A DNA stretch of 64,000 bases from Clostridium grantii DSM 8605 (GCF_900129965.1 NZ_FQXM01000006.1:62001-126000), one strand, 5' to 3'. Shown: positions 16,540 to 26,083, counted from the stretch's first letter. Translations and numbers: made by a program. Notes: generated from the letters alone by a model not told the origin.

Positions 16540-18144
16540 CTATTTAGTTTCTTTTAATGCTGCCTCAATAAAATCTCTAAATAAAGGATGAGGTCTATTT
16601 GGTCTTGATTTGAATTCTGGATGGAATTGTGTTGCAACAAACCATGGGTGATCCTTAACTTCAACAATTTCAACTAATCTATCATCAGGGCTAACTCCTG
16701 TTATTTCTAAACCAGCATTTATTATTTGAGTTCTATATTCATTGTTATATTCATATCTATGTCTATGTCTTTCATAAATAATTTCTTCTTTATAAGCTGC
16801 TGCTGCATTAGAACCTTTTTTCAACTTACAAGGATATAATCCTAATCTCATAGTACCACCTTTTTCATCTACATCCTTTTGATCAGGCATTAAATCAATT
16901 ACTGGGTACTTAGTTTCTGGATTTATTTCTGAACTATTTGCATCTGTGAAATTCAATACTGTTCTAGCATACTCTATAACAGCACATTGCATTCCAAGGC
17001 AAATTCCAAAGAAAGGAACTTTATTTTCTCTAGCGTATCTTACTGCTAAAACTTTTCCTTCAAGTCCTCTATCCCCAAAACCTCCTGGAACTAAAATTCC
17101 ATCAACATCTTGTAGTAATTCTTCATAATTTTCTTTATTTACTTCTTCAGCATTTATCCATTTAATTTTTACATCTGCATCATTAGCATATCCGCCATGA
17201 CTTAAAGCTTCCACAACTGAAAGATATGCATCATGTAACTCAACATACTTACCAACTAATGCTATTGTTGTAGATTTAGATAAATTATTAACTTTTTCTA
17301 CTAATTGAATCCACTCTGAATTATCTATTTCATTGCATTTTAATTTTAATTTTTCACATACATATGTGTCTAATCCTTCTTCATGCATCATCAAAGGTAC
17401 ATCATATAAATTTCTTGCATCAAGATTTTGTATTACAGCTTCTTCATCTACGTTACAGAAAAGTCCTATTTTCTTTTTAACTGAAGCTGGTAATGGTTGT
17501 TCACTTCTACAAACAATAATATCTGGTTGAATACCAATGCCTCTTAACTCTTTAACTGAATGTTGTGTAGGTTTTGTTTTTAATTCTCCTGCTTTTTTCA
17601 AATATGGAACCAATGTAACGTGGATAAAACAAACATTTTCTCTTCCTACATCATATTTGATTTGTCTTATAGCTTCTAAGAAAGGTAGTGATTCTATATC
17701 ACCTGTTGTTCCACCTATTTCTGTTATAACAACATCTACATCTTTCTCTTTTGCTACTCTATATACTCTATCCTTTAATTCATTAGTTATATGAGGGATA
17801 ACTTGAACTGTTGCACCTAAATAATCGCCTCTTCTTTCTTTAGATAAAACTGACCAGTATATTTTACCTGTAGTCACATTACTAAACTTACCTAAATTCT
17901 CATCTATAAATCTTTCATAATGACCTAAATCCAAATCCGTTTCTGCTCCATCATCTGTTACAAAAACCTCTCCGTGCTGATATGGACTCATAGTTCCTGG
18001 ATCAACATTTAGATATGGATCAAATTTTTGAATTGATACTTTTAATCCTCTATTTTTCAGTAATCTTCCTAAAGAAGCTGCTGTTATTCCCTTACCTAAA
18101 GATGATACAACTCCACCTGTTACAAATACGTATTTTGTGCTCAA
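16540..18144 (-). CDS. pyrG: CTP synthase
   Basis: It aminates UTP to CTP using glutamine. The 534-residue protein has the synthetase domain (about 1-265, starting KYVFVTGGVVSSLGKGI) and a class I glutamine amidotransferase domain (about 290-530) with the nucleophile in FGICLGMQ and the His-Glu pair in FHPEFKSRPN. The 5' region holds hairpins described separately as a possible attenuator. It is monocistronic by its surroundings. Confidence 0.98.
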   Translation of the reverse strand: MSTKYVFVTGGVVSSLGKGITAASLGRLLKNRGLKVSIQKFDPYLNVDPGTMSPYQHGEVFVTDDGAETDLDLGHYERFIDENLGKFSNVTTGKIYWSVLSKERRGDYLGATVQVIPHITNELKDRVYRVAKEKDVDVVITEIGGTTGDIESLPFLEAIRQIKYDVGRENVCFIHVTLVPYLKKAGELKTKPTQHSVKELRGIGIQPDIIVCRSEQPLPASVKKKIGLFCNVDEEAVIQNLDARNLYDVPLMMHEEGLDTYVCEKLKLKCNEIDNSEWIQLVEKVNNLSKSTTIALVGKYVELHDAYLSVVEALSHGGYANDADVKIKWINAEEVNKENYEELLQDVDGILVPGGFGDRGLEGKVLAVRYARENKVPFFGICLGMQCAVIEYARTVLNFTDANSSEINPETKYPVIDLMPDQKDVDEKGGTMRLGLYPCKLKKGSNAAAAYKEEIIYERHRHRYEYNNEYRTQIINAGLEITGVSPDDRLVEIVEVKDHPWFVATQFHPEFKSRPNRPHPLFRDFIEAALKETK

Positions 18145-18162
18145 ATTTCTTCCTCCTTTTTT

Positions 18163-18220
18163 TATAAAAAACCCTTGACAGGGTATAGTTTCCCTGTTAA
18201 AATAGAAAGTACCCTATATA
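18163..18220 (-). promoter_or_regulatory. pyrG leader with competing hairpins, candidate attenuator
   Basis: On the minus strand, ACCCT-GTCA-AGGGT followed by TTTTTT (18166-18184) looks like a compact intrinsic terminator upstream of the start codon. The same ACCCT can instead pair with an upstream AGGGT-containing segment (stem with 18192-18197) or with GGGTA (18210-18214) at the probable transcript start. In Bacillus, pyrG is controlled by CTP-sensitive G-addition at the 5' end that blocks such a terminator. A related mechanism here is inference; the promoter is not clear. Confidence 0.5.
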
Positions 18221-18302
18221 ATGGGTGTTTTATTGTCTCAATAAACATATCACTTATCATATCATATTAAATACATAAAATCTAGTTTTTTTTATATTTA
18301 TT

Positions 18303-18596
18303 TTATATTAATTTTTTCACTTTCTTTTCTACTTCAAAATACATCTGTCTGAAATTTCTGTTTACTAATAATCGTTCTTCTCCTTTTTTTATGTTATACC
18401 TTAGTTTTCTTTTATCTATTCTTATAAAATCTCTTGATAACCCCTTTATTTCGCTACAATTGTATTTATACAAAACCAAAAATAACAAATATCTATATTC
18501 TCTATCTTCTAGAATCTTGATTATTTCTTTTCTTTTTATTCCTTTTATGTCACATATAACTTTTATAATAGTTTCATAATTTTCCTTTATAAACAA
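18303..18596 (-). CDS. Small protein resembling DnaA domain IV (helix-turn-helix)
   Basis: This basic protein of about 97 residues has no signal peptide. The run REYRYLLFLVLYKYNC, then EIKGLSRDFIR and KRKLRYNIKKGEERL, follows the helix order of the DnaA C-terminal DNA-binding domain (basic-loop helix, HTH, terminal helix). The ATPase and other DnaA domains are absent. I infer DNA binding but no specific role. The GTG at 18605 overlaps the GAGGTG site; the TTG at 18596 fits better. It is upstream of pyrG, same strand. Confidence 0.5.
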   Translation of the reverse strand: MFIKENYETIIKVICDIKGIKRKEIIKILEDREYRYLLFLVLYKYNCSEIKGLSRDFIRIDKRKLRYNIKKGEERLLVNRNFRQMYFEVEKKVKKLI

Positions 18597-18644
18597 AGCA
18601 ATCACCTCAATAAAAGTATTACCTTTAATTTATTTTTATAAACA

Positions 18645-18677
18645 AAAACATAAATGTTTTTACACATTTATGTTTTA
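18645..18677 (-). terminator. Terminator after the DUF1934 gene
   Basis: The 12-bp perfect arms AAAACATAAATG (18645-18656) and CATTTATGTTTT (18665-18676) are T-rich on the minus-strand side. It lies beyond the 99-bp hairpin repeat that separates it from the gene's stop codon. Confidence 0.8.
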
Positions 18678-18691
18678 ATTAATTCTTTTAT

Positions 18692-18790
18692 AGGGATCCC
18701 ACTGCGAAACTTAATTTATACTTGTTTCAAAATCTCCGGTTTTTGGGAGTTTTGAGGCATGTATAAGTTAATAGTTGAACTGGGATACCT
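18692..18790. repeat. 99-bp palindromic repeat, copy 1
   Basis: A single long imperfect hairpin whose ends read AGGGATCCCACT and GAACTGGGATACCT (inverse of each other). It lies 4 bp after the stop codon of the DUF1934 gene. A second copy at 52291-52389 matches at 90 of 99 positions. One stem change is compensated: CTCC/GGAG here is CTCA/TGAG in the other copy. It looks like a small non-autonomous (MITE-like) element or a stable RNA hairpin. Confidence 0.8.
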
Positions 18791-18794
18791 TTAT

Positions 18795-19214
18795 TTAGTT
18801 TTTAGCTGTTATATTCACTTTCAACTTTGTTTTTGAAGTTTTTTGTCCATCCACAATCAAATCATAATCAATTGAAACTTCTCCGCCATCTTCATTTACT
18901 TGAATATCAAGTTTATTAGTGCATATAATTAGTTCTAAAGTTCCGTAAGGTGTATTATATAAAGATATACTTTCATCTTTATCTATAAATTTCATCTTAG
19001 TATTGGTTGTTCCTTTTCTAATTAAAGAAAATTCATCCCCTTTAACCTTTAAAATAGTAGTAGTTCCCTCCATACCAGAAATTTTAGTTTCTTCGTATAC
19101 AGCAAAAAAACTATCATCTTTCTTGTAAAATTCTCCTTTAGTTACAATTTCTATAGCTTCATCTTCATTGTCTGTTTGGCAACTAAATACTTTAATAACC
19201 GCATCTTTCTTCAT
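18795..19214 (-). CDS. DUF1934 (YwiB-like) beta-barrel protein
   Basis: This 139-residue soluble protein is made mostly of alternating strands. The pattern DSFFAVYEETKISGMEGTTT, then KMKFIDKDESISLYNTPYGTLEL, is characteristic of the DUF1934 family, which has a calycin-like barrel. No catalytic residues are recognisable and the function is unknown. It lies downstream of the PP-loop ATPase gene on the same strand, with the palindromic repeat right after its stop. Confidence 0.8.
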   Translation of the reverse strand: MKKDAVIKVFSCQTDNEDEAIEIVTKGEFYKKDDSFFAVYEETKISGMEGTTTILKVKGDEFSLIRKGTTNTKMKFIDKDESISLYNTPYGTLELIICTNKLDIQVNEDGGEVSIDYDLIVDGQKTSKTKLKVNITAKN

Positions 19215-19275
19215 AATAAATATTTAACCTCTCTATCAAATGATTGCTATTAATGATTATACATCTATAAGCTTA

Positions 19276-20259
19276 TCATTTTACCATAAATTTATTTAAA
19301 TCTTTCTCTTCAAGTTTAGAAACTTGTAGATGTTTAGTGAATGGTTTCTTATAATAACCATACATAACCTTTAAGCATTCTTCATCTTTTCCTTTAGAGT
19401 ATCTTCCTGCAACTTTAGCTGCAAATTCAAGCTCCTCATCATTAGGATTACCTACTATACATACCATTGAACCTTTAAACTCTTTTACTAAAAACACAAT
19501 ATCTACTTCGCTTATATTTTTCTTTATATTATCTGCTTCATCTGCAGTTCTTGTAGAAATGATTTTACAATTTGGTGATAATCTAAAATGTCTACCAAAT
19601 TTTAATAACTCTAATTCTCTTTCTTCAGGATTTCTATTGTATTCCAGTAAATCTCTCAATCTATTTGAATAATTCGGTTCTGTAAGCTTGCAGCCACCAG
19701 CTGGTGATGGATAATCTACTATATTCCATTCTTTTGCAAGTTCCATTTGTATTTTCCTGTTTCTACCCGAAATATCCATGAGTTTGTCTCTATTTACAAG
19801 TCCACTTTTCTCCATTTCCGTTTCTGGTAGCAACTTAGCGCATAAAGGCCTCAATATTTTTGATGATATGCCCGATTCCTTTAATACTTTATCAAGACTA
19901 GATTTATTCTGAGACATAGGTCTTTGATTTAAAACTTCCCCAGTAATTATAAAATCACCATTAAATTTTTCTAATAAATCTCCTGCATATCTCATCATCA
20001 TTGCATGACAATCAATACATGGGTTCATATTTTTGCCATACCCATTTTTAGGACTCTTCACCATTTTCATATGCTCTTTTGAAAAATCCACTACTTCAAG
20101 TGGAATATCTATTTGTTTTACCATTCTTATAGCGTTATCTTCATTAAAAAAATAAGATTTAAAACAAATTCCTATAACTTCTATTCCTTGTTCTTTAATT
20201 AGCTTAGCCGCTAAAATGCTATCTAATCCTCCAGATAATAATGCCAAAGCTCTTGCCAT
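19276..20259 (-). CDS. PP-loop ATPase of tRNA-thiolation type
   Basis: The N-terminal domain has the ATP pyrophosphatase P-loop SGGLDS at residues 9-14 and a Cys pair C81-x2-C84 (NPCIDCH), as in tRNA-modifying sulfurtransferases. The C-terminal part (about 200-300) resembles the NFACT-R/DUF814-type region. I infer a role in tRNA thiolation or a related adenylation reaction, but the substrate is unknown. It lies between ddl and the DUF1934 gene; operon membership is likely from the short gaps. Confidence 0.7.
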   Translation of the reverse strand: MARALALLSGGLDSILAAKLIKEQGIEVIGICFKSYFFNEDNAIRMVKQIDIPLEVVDFSKEHMKMVKSPKNGYGKNMNPCIDCHAMMMRYAGDLLEKFNGDFIITGEVLNQRPMSQNKSSLDKVLKESGISSKILRPLCAKLLPETEMEKSGLVNRDKLMDISGRNRKIQMELAKEWNIVDYPSPAGGCKLTEPNYSNRLRDLLEYNRNPEERELELLKFGRHFRLSPNCKIISTRTADEADNIKKNISEVDIVFLVKEFKGSMVCIVGNPNDEELEFAAKVAGRYSKGKDEECLKVMYGYYKKPFTKHLQVSKLEEKDLNKFMVK

Positions 20260-20308
20260 AATTTTCTTCCCTTCTCTTTTGCATGAGAATATCTAAAATA
20301 TTCTTTGC

Positions 20309-21340
20309 TTAATTATTATTTCTTTCTATTGCCAGTTCAATTAAATCATCAATTAAATCTGAATATTTCTTACCAGAAGCTTGCCACATTTTAGGATACA
20401 TACTAATTTTAGTGAATCCAGGCAAAGTATTTATTTCATTTAAGTAAAACTCTCCTGTTACTTTATCTAAAAGAAAATCAACTCTTGCCATCCCTGCGCA
20501 ATCTAAAATTCTATATATTTTTATAGCTTCAGATTTTATACTTTCCAAAGCAAGTTCATCTATCCCTGCTGGTATCAGCAACTTAGATTCTGCATTAGTG
20601 TATTTAGCTTCAAAATCATAGAATTCATTAGCCGGTATTATTTCACCAGGTACTGCAGCTATAGGTTCATCATTTCCAAGAACAGCAACTTCTACTTCTC
20701 TAGCATTTATAGCTTCTTCTACAAGCACTTTTCTATCAAATTTCAAGGCTTCTTCTAATCCTTTTATAAGTTCTTCTCTATTATGAGCTTTACTAATTCC
20801 CACAGATGAGCCACTATTAGAAGGTTTAATAAATACATCGTACCCTAATTTATTTTCAATTCTATTTATTATTTCTTCTTTATCTTTTTCAAAAATAAAT
20901 TTTTCTACAACTACATAATCCGCTTGTTTTATGCCAAAATTCTCTAATACATACTTTGTATAAACCTTGTCCATACATAATGCCGAAGATAAAACTCCAG
21001 GTCCTCCACAAGGTATTTGTAATAATTTACATAATCCTTGTATAGTTCCATCTTCTCCATACAATCCATGTAAAATAGGTAAAACAACATCCACTTCTTT
21101 ATTAAAAAGTATTTTTTGTCCTTCTGGCACTTTGTAAAACTCATCCTTTTCCCATGCACCATTTTCTATATTATCATAATTCCCTTTATATTCAATCCAC
21201 ACTCCATCTTTAGTTATTCCTATAGGATATACTTCATACTTTCTAAGGTCAATATTTCTCAATACTGATGTAGCCGAAACTCTAGACACCTCGTGTTCTG
21301 TAGATTGTCCTCCAAATAATACTGCCACTTTTTTTTTCAT
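20309..21340 (-). CDS. ddl: D-alanine--D-alanine ligase
   Basis: It makes the D-Ala-D-Ala dipeptide for peptidoglycan. The 343-residue protein has the N-terminal motif VLFGGQSTEHEVS, the central ATP-grasp domain, and the C-terminal active-site stretch RVDFLLD followed by YLNEINTLPGFT. I start at the second ATG (21340), 7 bases after GAGGG; the first ATG nearly touches that site. It is followed by the PP-loop gene. Confidence 0.96.
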   Translation of the reverse strand: MKKKVAVLFGGQSTEHEVSRVSATSVLRNIDLRKYEVYPIGITKDGVWIEYKGNYDNIENGAWEKDEFYKVPEGQKILFNKEVDVVLPILHGLYGEDGTIQGLCKLLQIPCGGPGVLSSALCMDKVYTKYVLENFGIKQADYVVVEKFIFEKDKEEIINRIENKLGYDVFIKPSNSGSSVGISKAHNREELIKGLEEALKFDRKVLVEEAINAREVEVAVLGNDEPIAAVPGEIIPANEFYDFEAKYTNAESKLLIPAGIDELALESIKSEAIKIYRILDCAGMARVDFLLDKVTGEFYLNEINTLPGFTKISMYPKMWQASGKKYSDLIDDLIELAIERNNN

Positions 21341-21509
21341 AAACATTCCCTCGCTTAATCATAATCTTTTATTATTATACACAACCCAAGTAAACTTAAT
21401 TCTTAATGTACCAACATACCTGAATATATTTTTATTTAAAACAAAGTTATCTTTACACCAAAATTAACTCACTTCAAATTATATACCAAGTGAATAAATA
21501 AGTGAATAA

Positions 21510-21543
21510 AAAAAATAAAGACACGAGAAAATCTCATGCCTTT
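21510..21543 (-). terminator. Terminator after ypeB
   Basis: A 12-bp stem (AAAGGCATGAGA with TCTCGTGTCTTT, two G-U pairs) is followed by TATTTTTTTT on the minus strand. It starts right at the ypeB stop codon. Confidence 0.8.
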
Positions 21544-22903
21544 ATATAGTTAATTGTCCATTAGGCGTATTAATTATCTGTAAGATTTTTTGTTCATATC
21601 CTGTTATAGCATTTATATAAACAATAAAATTTTCTTCATTATAATTCCCACTAAACTCATAACAAAGTACTTCTTTATTTATCTCTGTAGGAACTAAAGC
21701 TAATTTGACTGAATCAACATTTAATCTTTTACCCACTCTTTCTCTAGCATCATTTTCCGATACAAGCACATCTTCAATCTTTCTTTCTCTCTCATGACTA
21801 ATCAAATACTTCTCAGCTTCAATGCCTACAATTCTTCCATCATCCATAGCCACCTTTAGTTTTATTTGATCTGGATAAATGGCCACATTATTTTGATAAT
21901 ATACATAGCTTATAACCGCAATGTTATTATAATTCAAAGCATATGTAGCTTTCATGTTTTTATATCCTATTCCTTCTAAAAATTCTCCTCCAATTTTGGT
22001 TGCCTCTTCAATATTTTTTTTAGCTTTTTCTACTGATTTATTCAATAGTAAATACACTATTTTCCCACCATTTTGGCTTACTTCAAGAGCAATCTTTTGC
22101 TCATCATCTTTTAAAGAAACTTCGAATCTATAAGCTGGTATTTTAGTAGTCCCGTCCCCTGATATTTCTTTCAAATCTTCAATTTTATCTTCCCCAAAAA
22201 ATTGAGTCACAATTTCTTTAGCTTTTTTCACGTCTATTTTTTCTTCTTTTAAAATTTTAGGTTTAATATCCATAATATTATCCGAAAAAGGTCCATCATA
22301 AATTAATGCTGGATACTGAGCCACTTGTTTCTGAATGCTTTTAAATTTATCTGAAATAGAATTTTTATCATCCTTTGCCAATGCAACACTTGCTTTTTTT
22401 CTAATTTCCCCCCATTTAACTTTTCCTGAATTTATTTCTGCTTGAACTTCATTTAATTGTATTAATAAATAATCTGCTTCGCCTTTTAATGTTTCTATAT
22501 TTTTATAATCCTCTTCACTCAAATCTTTACCTTCAGAAGCTACCTTAGATAAACTATAAGAAAAATCTCCAACTTGAGATAAAAATTTACTAGTGTCCTC
22601 TATATACTCTTGATCCACAGGAATTGAATGAATTTTATCATTGGCAATAGATGCAAACCTAAAAATATCTTGAAATACCACTATACTTTGTTCTCTTGAG
22701 CCCACAATAGCCGATTTGCTTAAATCAACTTTTATATTGTTTACCGAATCTATCAACTGATACATATTTTTACTATACTGAGCCTGTAAATAATTTCTAT
22801 AATCCATTCTCTCCAATGTCATTAATATAGAAAAAGTAGTTGAAAATACAACTATAAAAGCCACCGCAATAGTATACATTATTCTTTTTTTTGTAACCTT
22901 CAT
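21542..22903 (-). CDS. ypeB: Spore germination protein YpeB
   Basis: In Bacillus YpeB is exported into the spore and stabilises the cortex-lytic enzyme SleB. The 453-residue protein has one N-terminal membrane helix (about 9-28), a helical middle part (30-200) and two or three PepSY-like repeats in the C-terminal half (KAKEIVTQFFG, ENDARERVGKRLNVD). sleB, its usual neighbour, is not here; spoIIR lies directly upstream instead. Confidence 0.88.
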   Translation of the reverse strand: MKVTKKRIMYTIAVAFIVVFSTTFSILMTLERMDYRNYLQAQYSKNMYQLIDSVNNIKVDLSKSAIVGSREQSIVVFQDIFRFASIANDKIHSIPVDQEYIEDTSKFLSQVGDFSYSLSKVASEGKDLSEEDYKNIETLKGEADYLLIQLNEVQAEINSGKVKWGEIRKKASVALAKDDKNSISDKFKSIQKQVAQYPALIYDGPFSDNIMDIKPKILKEEKIDVKKAKEIVTQFFGEDKIEDLKEISGDGTTKIPAYRFEVSLKDDEQKIALEVSQNGGKIVYLLLNKSVEKAKKNIEEATKIGGEFLEGIGYKNMKATYALNYNNIAVISYVYYQNNVAIYPDQIKLKVAMDDGRIVGIEAEKYLISHERERKIEDVLVSENDARERVGKRLNVDSVKLALVPTEINKEVLCYEFSGNYNEENFIVYINAITGYEQKILQIINTPNGQLTI

Positions 22904-22963
22904 AATAGAAACCTCCCCGTATACATATACTATTAATATCTACAAAGAAATCTATATTATGCA

Positions 22964-23677
22964 TTATTTATCACTAAAAATTTTATCCATTGTTTTATTT
23001 ATTAATTCTCCAACTTTTTCTTTTACCTCTTGAAAAATTTCAACTACTTTAAACTTTATAACTACTTCTTCACCGTTTATTTTAGTAGTTTCTATACTAT
23101 TATTATTTAAACCTGTTTCATTATCAACTATATTATATTCTTCATCAGTTAAATATTCTTTCATCTTCTCCTCAGTTTCTTCATAAGCCACTTCCCCCTT
23201 TGTAATATCTGTAAAACATAAAGGTGGGAACATAACACACCACCAATTATGACCTTCTCCTGTGCCTATGACAATTCTATAAGCCTCATATTTCCCTTCT
23301 GGTAGAGTAATATTCCCGTAGGTTTTCACTGGAAAATTCTCATTATCCAATGTTGTTATAACGCTGTACTGATACCCATTTTCTTTAATAATATTTTCGC
23401 TTATTTTTTTTATTTCCTCATCATTTTCCTTTAATATTTTTCTTGATTCTTCAATAGATTTTGAGTTTCTTAATTTAGGCTCTGCAAATTCCAGTACAGC
23501 ATTCCTTACCTTTAATTTCAAAGCTTGATCTGTTGTAGTATCGCTATTTGCTATAACATGAAACCTAATAATTTTATTTGATATACTTTCAATTGAATTT
23601 GTACTCTGTTGATTAAAATTCAAATATATAAATCCTATAATTATTCCAAAAAAACACAATGTGCATATTTTTTTCAA
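22964..23677 (-). CDS. spoIIR: Stage II sporulation protein R
   Basis: This is the forespore-made signal protein that triggers SpoIIGA-dependent processing of pro-sigma-E in the mother cell. The 237-residue protein has an N-terminal membrane or signal segment (about 4-20), then the conserved IRFHVIANSDTTTDQALKLKVRNAV region and GEGHNWWCVMFPPLCF, both diagnostic of SpoIIR. The start is TTG after GGAGGAG. Confidence 0.95.
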   Translation of the reverse strand: MKKICTLCFFGIIIGFIYLNFNQQSTNSIESISNKIIRFHVIANSDTTTDQALKLKVRNAVLEFAEPKLRNSKSIEESRKILKENDEEIKKISENIIKENGYQYSVITTLDNENFPVKTYGNITLPEGKYEAYRIVIGTGEGHNWWCVMFPPLCFTDITKGEVAYEETEEKMKEYLTDEEYNIVDNETGLNNNSIETTKINGEEVVIKFKVVEIFQEVKEKVGELINKTMDKIFSDK

Positions 23678-23769
23678 CTAATTCTCCTCCAAATCAAAAT
23701 ATTTTTTTATATTCCCTCTTATATTTAGATTATGGACAAACTATTTTATTTTATACTAAAATATTTAAA

Positions 23770-23806
23770 AAACAAAAATAGCAGTTTTTTAATTCTGCTA
23801 TTTTAT
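23770..23806 (-). terminator. Terminator after gerC-type gene
   Basis: Perfect 10-bp arms AAAATAGCAG (23775-23784) and CTGCTATTTT (23795-23804), with a T-rich run on the minus strand. The promoter-distal arm overlaps the stop codon of the Ger(x)C gene. Confidence 0.85.
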
Positions 23807-24976
23807 TATTCCATATCTTCTAATATTAGTTGCAACAGAAATATCTATAATTGAATTTTTATAAACTTCATCCCAATTTTTCTCAATTTTTTTCCATTCC
23901 TTTGGATGATATTTTTTTATCATCTCTCTAATACCAATAGGGTCTATAGAAAAATTTTCTTGAGTTATTCTAGCTATTTTTTCACATTCTTTTTCGATTG
24001 AGCTATTAAAATTTCCCTCTATTTGTTTTATTGTTCCTTTTTCAATTACACTTTTGCCCATTTGAAAATTTTTCAATTGTCCTTCTAAAACTATATTTAT
24101 TTTTGCTTTAAATGAATCATCATTTATTTCTACTATACTCACTTTCCTATTTATTCCGTCAATTTCAAAATCCACAGGATTACCATCAATAAAAACAACT
24201 TTATTTCCACCCTTCATTTTTCCTCTTAAAATAGCTAGGCCTGATGTTTCAATAGGATCTAAACTTCCCACCATTTCAAAATCTTTAATCATAGCTAATC
24301 CAGATAAAAACACTTGATCCTCCAATTTATCATAATCTATACTTGGAATAATGGCATTTCCATTTTGATTCAGAAGTATTAATAACTCATTTAATGTCAT
24401 AGGTAAAATACTAGCATTTCTATTGCTATTCTCTGTTAATCCATTAATATAACTTTCAATATTTTTTTCCATCAAAGGTTCATAGGAAACATAATTTTTA
24501 CTTTCTCCATTAGCCACTACCACCTTCATTTTTTTGTTTATATTGGGATTTCTCTGAAAGTAATCCATAACCTCTTTAAAAGTTTCTGGATAATGCAATA
24601 AATCACTACTAATAATCAATAATTTTGTATGGGAGGTATAAATGGATCTACTTGTTCTAGATGCCATATTTACAATTCCATTCTGCATGGAATAGCATTC
24701 TGTAGTTATAAATTTTTCTTTAGCCGAACTTCCCTTATTAACACCCAATTCACTAATGTCTGGAAATCCAAAAGTTATTTTAAGTTTATTAACTCCTTTG
24801 GATTGAAATTCATCTGATGGATTTATTTTTTTTAGCTCCTCTTCCTTACCTATATTTTCAGATACATCAATGGCAATAGTAGAGATAAAACTTTTTCTAT
24901 CTATTTCTACTTTATCCCAGCACCCTCCAAGAAAAAGAGGTATGAATGCTAAAGAAATTATTTTAGTTAGTTTCAT
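23798..24976 (-). CDS. Spore germinant receptor C subunit, Ger(x)C lipoprotein
   Basis: This is the lipoprotein subunit of a GerA-type nutrient receptor at the spore inner membrane. The signal peptide ends in the lipobox LGGC with the modified cysteine at C19, followed by WDKVEID, typical of Ger(x)C proteins. The length (392 residues) is normal. It overlaps the end of the B-subunit gene by 14 bp, so translation is coupled. The receptor's germinant cannot be told from sequence. Confidence 0.93.
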   Translation of the reverse strand: MKLTKIISLAFIPLFLGGCWDKVEIDRKSFISTIAIDVSENIGKEEELKKINPSDEFQSKGVNKLKITFGFPDISELGVNKGSSAKEKFITTECYSMQNGIVNMASRTSRSIYTSHTKLLIISSDLLHYPETFKEVMDYFQRNPNINKKMKVVVANGESKNYVSYEPLMEKNIESYINGLTENSNRNASILPMTLNELLILLNQNGNAIIPSIDYDKLEDQVFLSGLAMIKDFEMVGSLDPIETSGLAILRGKMKGGNKVVFIDGNPVDFEIDGINRKVSIVEINDDSFKAKINIVLEGQLKNFQMGKSVIEKGTIKQIEGNFNSSIEKECEKIARITQENFSIDPIGIREMIKKYHPKEWKKIEKNWDEVYKNSIIDISVATNIRRYGIIK

Positions 24977-26066
24977 CTCTTTTCCTTCCTTTCTTAATAA
25001 AATTAATGAATAAAAGACTTAACGGCATCATACCAATAACAAGTATGTAAATATATGCCATAATGCTTCTTTCAATATAAAATAACTCAGTTATATTATC
25101 AGGATACATAGCTAAAATATAAATTATAGGCATAATAATTAATGATGAAATCTTTACAGTTCCTAAATTAAATGTATTTTTTATAATTTCCGAATTAAAA
25201 TAAAATACATTTATAAAAGTAGTAAAATAAAAGAAAATCCAAAATATCATAGCCACACCTTCCCACCCTTCTATAAAAGCCCCTGGGATATTAACGATAG
25301 AAACCATTGATATCGTTGGCCACAAAAGATTTTTGTTGTATTCTTCTGGGAAAACCGCTAAGGATACCATAACGATAATACTGTAGAATAAGGTGATAAA
25401 AATAATACTTTTTAAAGCTACCTTTGTTATTTGTTTTTTCTCCTTTAAGAAGGGATGAATCATATATATAATAAAGAATCCCGCAAAACTAAAGAACTCA
25501 CCATTTATAGCCTTAATATATTCCATAGGTTTGTGAGTTAAAACTGGAAAAATATTAGTTATATCTGCTCCATTTAATACAAAAGGAATAACTATAATAA
25601 CCGGAACAAACATCAAATAGAAAGCTATTTCATTAAACATAACAACACCCTCTAGTTCTCCTCTAATAAGTACAACCCCTGTCAATATCATTAATACCAT
25701 TATTAGTTCTGTAGGTGTTTTTTCAAGTAAATACATCCTCAGTACTTCGGTAAAAGTTCTCAGTTCAAGTGAAATAATAAAACATCCTGCTATAACAATT
25801 AATAAGCATATTATTTTCCCAAGAAACTTACCAAAATTATTCTCTAGTATTATATCAATCCTATCAAAATTATTAACTTTTATAACCTTGCATTGTATAT
25901 ACACAAAAAAAGCAACTAAAACTCCAATCGCCCAAACCATTATCCATCCTTCACTGCCTAAAATTTCGGCTAAATTTGATGGTAAAGAGAATATTCCTGT
26001 CCCCACTACTGTAACCACTACAGTGGCAAATAAATCGAATTTGCTAATATTATTTTTATGGTCCAT
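24963..26066 (-). CDS. Spore germinant receptor B subunit (GerAB/spore permease family)
   Basis: This is a ten-helix membrane protein of 367 residues from the amino acid permease-like family that forms the germinant-binding subunit of GerA receptors. The N-terminal segment TVVGTGIFSLPSNLAE matches the unwound first helix of APC-fold transporters. It lies between the A and C subunit genes, the standard gerA-B-C order. Confidence 0.92.
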   Translation of the reverse strand: MDHKNNISKFDLFATVVVTVVGTGIFSLPSNLAEILGSEGWIMVWAIGVLVAFFVYIQCKVIKVNNFDRIDIILENNFGKFLGKIICLLIVIAGCFIISLELRTFTEVLRMYLLEKTPTELIMVLMILTGVVLIRGELEGVVMFNEIAFYLMFVPVIIVIPFVLNGADITNIFPVLTHKPMEYIKAINGEFFSFAGFFIIYMIHPFLKEKKQITKVALKSIIFITLFYSIIVMVSLAVFPEEYNKNLLWPTISMVSIVNIPGAFIEGWEGVAMIFWIFFYFTTFINVFYFNSEIIKNTFNLGTVKISSLIIMPIIYILAMYPDNITELFYIERSIMAYIYILVIGMMPLSLLFINFIKKGRKRDETN

Positions 26067-26083
26067 TTTAATGCCCCCACTAA

